Made by a program: the position numbers and the translations under genes. Positions 39,941 through 40,904 of a stretch of DNA of 40,904 nucleotides are shown one piece after another. The stretch lies in NCBI GenBank assembly GCA_030537145.1, contig JAUNON010000024.1, positions 1 through 40,904 on the forward strand, read 5' to 3'. Under the pieces are notes generated by a model that saw only the letters and a list, made by a program, of their open reading frames with translations, was not told where the DNA came from and searched no databases. Origin of the DNA: Lachnospiraceae bacterium (GTDB lineage: Bacteria > Bacillota > Clostridia > Lachnospirales > Lachnospiraceae). Within the stretch, counting starts at the first letter, position 1; every line of letters begins with the position of its first letter.

Positions 39941-39969
39941 TGGATAAGATCCTTTTCCTGTGCTATACT
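39941..39969 (+). promoter_or_regulatory. Predicted extended -10 promoter of ZIP gene
   Basis: TGGATA (39941-39946), a 17-bp spacer ending TGC and TATACT (39964-39969). The weak -35 is compensated by the TGn extended -10 element. The start would be about 40 nt before the ZIP gene. Confidence 0.5.
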
Positions 39970-40017
39970 GGAAAAAGAACAGAATTGTTCCATTAATGCG
40001 AAAGGAGGCGGCACAAA

Positions 40018-40800
40018 ATGAATTTAATGACAGTACAGGGAATTATGATACCATTCCTGGGCACGACGCTGGGGGCTGCCTGTGTGTTCTTCATGAAAGG
40101 GGATATGAACCGGATCCTGCAGCGGGCGCTTACCGGATTTGCGGCCGGTGTGATGGTGGCGGCTTCCGTATGGAGTCTGTTGATTCCTTCTCTGGATCAG
40201 GCATCTCATATGGGAGGATGGTCATTTGTACCGGCGGCGGTCGGGTTTTGGATCGGTATTTTGTTTTTGCTGGCCCTGGACAGGATCATACCGCATTTAC
40301 ATATGAACAGCAAGGAGGCAGAGGGGCCAAAAACGCAGCTATCCAGAACCATTATGCTGGTATTGGCAGTGGTTTTGCATAACATTCCGGAAGGGATGGC
40401 AGTGGGCGTGGTGTATGCCGGATGGCAGTCGGCCGCCGGAGAGCTTTCTCTGACCGGAGCAATGGCCCTGTCCATCGGTATTGCGATACAGAATTTCCCG
40501 GAGGGCGCGATTATTTCCATGCCTTTGCGGGCAGAAGGGGAGAAAAAGACGAAAGCGTTTTTTTACGGAGTCCTTTCCGGCGTGGTGGAGCCCTTGGGGG
40601 CGCTGCTGACGATTCTTGCGGCAGAATTTGTGATCCCGCTCCTGCCATATCTGCTGAGCTTTGCGGCGGGCGCTATGATGTATGTCGTGGTGGAAGAGCT
40701 GATACCGGAAATGTCAGAGGGAGAGCATTCCAACATCGGGACGCTGCTGTTTGCGGCAGGCTTTACCCTGATGATGGCATTGGACGTGGCGCTGGGATAA
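40018..40800 (+). CDS. ZIP-family metal transporter
   Basis: The 260-residue protein starts after AAAGGAGG. Eight hydrophobic segments are visible. Helix 4 carries the metal-site motif HNIPEG (121-126) and helix 5 carries the matching QNFPEG (158-163), in which the usual His is replaced by Gln at 158; helix 5 in other ZIPs often reads HNFPEG. A short His-containing loop (PHLHMNS, 92-98) lies between helices 3 and 4. It probably imports zinc or a related divalent metal into the cytoplasm. It follows the right copy of the tRNA repeat and has its own promoter. The remaining 104 bp of the window show nothing recognisable. Confidence 0.92.
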   Translation: MNLMTVQGIMIPFLGTTLGAACVFFMKGDMNRILQRALTGFAAGVMVAASVWSLLIPSLDQASHMGGWSFVPAAVGFWIGILFLLALDRIIPHLHMNSKEAEGPKTQLSRTIMLVLAVVLHNIPEGMAVGVVYAGWQSAAGELSLTGAMALSIGIAIQNFPEGAIISMPLRAEGEKKTKAFFYGVLSGVVEPLGALLTILAAEFVIPLLPYLLSFAAGAMMYVVVEELIPEMSEGEHSNIGTLLFAAGFTLMMALDVALG

Positions 40801-40904
40801 GAACCTTATATTGTTTGCCTTTGGAGCTGCTGCATCAATAGGAGCTGTCCAAAATCTCATTTGCAAGGTTCTGTATCCGGTGTTTGTGAGCACTTCCTGA
40901 CATC

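Noticed and set aside
1..40904. CRISPR arrays, prophage or insertion sequences
   Set aside because: No regularly spaced repeats, cas-like genes, transposase, integrase or phage structural genes were found; the only repeats are the BspA codons, the GTAACAGTT palindromes and the tRNA duplication.

Overview
The window looks like a chromosomal segment of a Clostridia gut-type bacterium, most likely Lachnospiraceae. The grounds are strong GGAGG ribosome binding sites throughout, the run uvrC-hprK-ROK glucokinase-radical SAM (DUF4080-like), a VanW protein with a PG-binding domain, a butyrate kinase, BspA/DUF285 surface repeats and a DUF2798-type membrane protein. Genus cannot be fixed from the sequence. 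Codon use produces many long antisense reading frames, which I treated as shadows.

Region 1 (1-9590) is a signalling/surface locus. It holds a propeller-like protein cut by the window edge, two small HTH-like proteins, a remnant of a nucleotidyltransferase, and a 1359-residue receptor-like Ser/Thr kinase. The kinase has a zinc ribbon and Hanks kinase domain inside the cell, one membrane helix, and two BspA repeat modules outside. An unknown protein and a secreted propeller-like protein follow. Region 2 (9591-19850) is an alpha-glucoside phosphorolysis locus. It encodes a solute-binding protein, two sugar permeases, two tandem GH65 phosphorylases, a LacI repressor and beta-phosphoglucomutase. 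An extended -10 promoter is followed by two LacI-type palindromes 94 bp apart. Imported disaccharide would be cleaved with phosphate to beta-glucose-1-phosphate, which PgmB converts to glucose-6-phosphate. The transport ATPase is missing and must come from elsewhere.

Region 3 (19879-36111) is mostly core genome. A minus-strand butyrate kinase-MATE pair is followed by plus-strand HD phosphohydrolase, uvrC, hprK, glucokinase, radical SAM, a 35-residue membrane peptide, a VanW protein, an AIR-synthase-like protein, an Lrp regulator coupled to an aminotransferase, trmL and an RsmF-like rRNA methyltransferase.

Region 4 (36112-40904) starts with tRNA-Pro(CGG) and tRNA-Gly(TCC). The stretch from the 3' part of tRNA-Pro through tRNA-Gly is repeated directly about 3.5 kb downstream. 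Between the copies lie a membrane-anchored MerR regulator translationally coupled to a CPBP intramembrane protease, a DUF2798-like membrane protein and a CarD-like regulator. A ZIP metal transporter follows the second copy. A palindromic GTAACAGTT element recurs at three intergenic sites (about 1.0, 11.4 and 29.2 kb).
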